64,000 nt of DNA from Microcoleus vaginatus PCC 9802 (lineage in GTDB: Bacteria > Cyanobacteriota > Cyanobacteriia > Cyanobacteriales > Microcoleaceae), in assembly GCA_022701275.1 (NCBI GenBank), contig CP031740.1:1003001-1067000 (forward strand). Direction: 5' to 3'. A model generated the notes under the pieces. The model saw only the letters and a list, made by a program, of their open reading frames with translations. It had not been told where the DNA came from and ran no database searches. Numbering within the stretch: the stretch's first letter is position 1; the number at the start of each line of letters is the position of its first letter. The translations under genes and the position numbers were made by a program. Positions 63,686 to 64,000 of the stretch are shown here, in pieces.

Positions 63686-64000
63686 TTATTTGCGGAGTAA
63701 AATACTCAGCAAGTGCTTTGCTGCTTTGCCAAATACCGGATCGCGCGACTCGAATTCGCTGGGATCGAGTAAAGCTTGAACTTCGGCAAAAGCTTGTGAG
63801 TCGAGGGTTCCTTCTTTAGTAAATAAAGTTTCTAGGACTGCAATGTGTCTGGAGTCGAGGCCGAGCCGATTTGCGATCGACTGTAAGTACATTTGCTCCC
63901 GCATATCGATGTGTCCGTCGGCCGCTGACATTTCGTAGCCGGAACCGATAAGCAACAGTTTTTCTGATTCTGAGAAGAAAGCTGTCAGGGTTAGCAATTC
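63686..64000 (-). CDS. TerB-like protein, cut by the window edge
   Basis: At least 104 codons are visible, open to the window end, so the N-terminus probably lies outside. It is an all-helical protein with the TerB (tellurite-resistance B/co-chaperone-like) pattern: LLLIGSGYEMSAADGHIDMR near the start of the visible part, which holds the Asp-x-x-Ile-x-x metal-binding turn, and MYLQSIANRLGLDSRHIAVL. TerB-like domains bind metal ions and act at membranes in stress responses. No other ter genes are in view. Confidence 0.75.
   Translation of the reverse strand, partial: ELLTLTAFFSESEKLLLIGSGYEMSAADGHIDMREQMYLQSIANRLGLDSRHIAVLETLFTKEGTLDSQAFAEVQALLDPSEFESRDPVFGKAAKHLLSILLRK

Overview
The window looks like chromosomal DNA of a filamentous cyanobacterium of the Oscillatoria/Microcoleus type. 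It carries genes found only in oxygenic phototrophs: psbU, a CyanoP-type PsbP lipoprotein, a high-light-inducible protein, btpA, vipp1 beside a pspA paralogue, and menB for phylloquinone. GCGATCGC (HIP1-like) octamers are frequent, and the intergenic DNA is full of 7-bp tandem repeats. Genus assignment is inference; the phylum is secure.

Region 1 (1-13.5 kb) is mostly housekeeping: a PIN-like protein that overlaps an unknown upstream gene, a peptide-type solute-binding lipoprotein, larB, an HLIP gene with two HLR1-like boxes in front, psbP, maf, an RTX protein, eno, argC, a sulfate-type ABC ATPase (cysA) and hisF. Heptanucleotide arrays run up to the start codons of larB, maf and cysA and have also altered some protein termini.

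Region 2 (13.5-15.9 kb) is decayed DNA with a histidine-kinase remnant and a TnpB pseudogene. Region 3 (15.9-39.4 kb) carries a FHA-adenylate cyclase, psbU, nadB, a CHASE2-PAS-GGDEF protein, VKOR-thioredoxin, btpA, an SGNH hydrolase, a Gfo/Idh oxidoreductase, a PEP-CTERM protein, a FHA-PrsW protein, def, a pentapeptide protein, a PIG-V-like mannosyltransferase, a precisely bounded TnpB-only element inserted at the stop codon of tenA, a GT2 glycosyltransferase and a GST.

Region 4 (39.4-44.6 kb) is the most interesting part. It is a two-gene conflict-type operon on the minus strand: a caspase-like peptidase followed, with overlapping ends, by a 1056-residue STAND NTPase with TPR repeats. The end of the caspase and the start of the NTPase carry the same ~43-residue segment, which looks like a homotypic adaptor. 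An intact IS630-type element sits exactly in the codons just before the caspase catalytic cysteine, so the effector is off while the sensor frame stays open. Removing the element and one TA restores the motif IIDSCYAEGM in frame.

Region 5 (44.6-57.9 kb) is accessory and rich in broken genes (two K+-channel remnants, a GST half, a SDR half, a dead IS4-like element, a two-partner-secretion TpsB remnant). Between them lie intact genes for a histidine kinase, a Na+/H+ antiporter-Usp fusion, a CLC transporter and a Cache-HAMP adenylate cyclase. Region 6 (58-64 kb) returns to core genes: vipp1, pspA, a SPOR-domain protein, a Cys-rich cyanobacterial protein, menB and a TerB-like protein cut by the window edge. 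I saw no rRNA, tRNA or CRISPR array.
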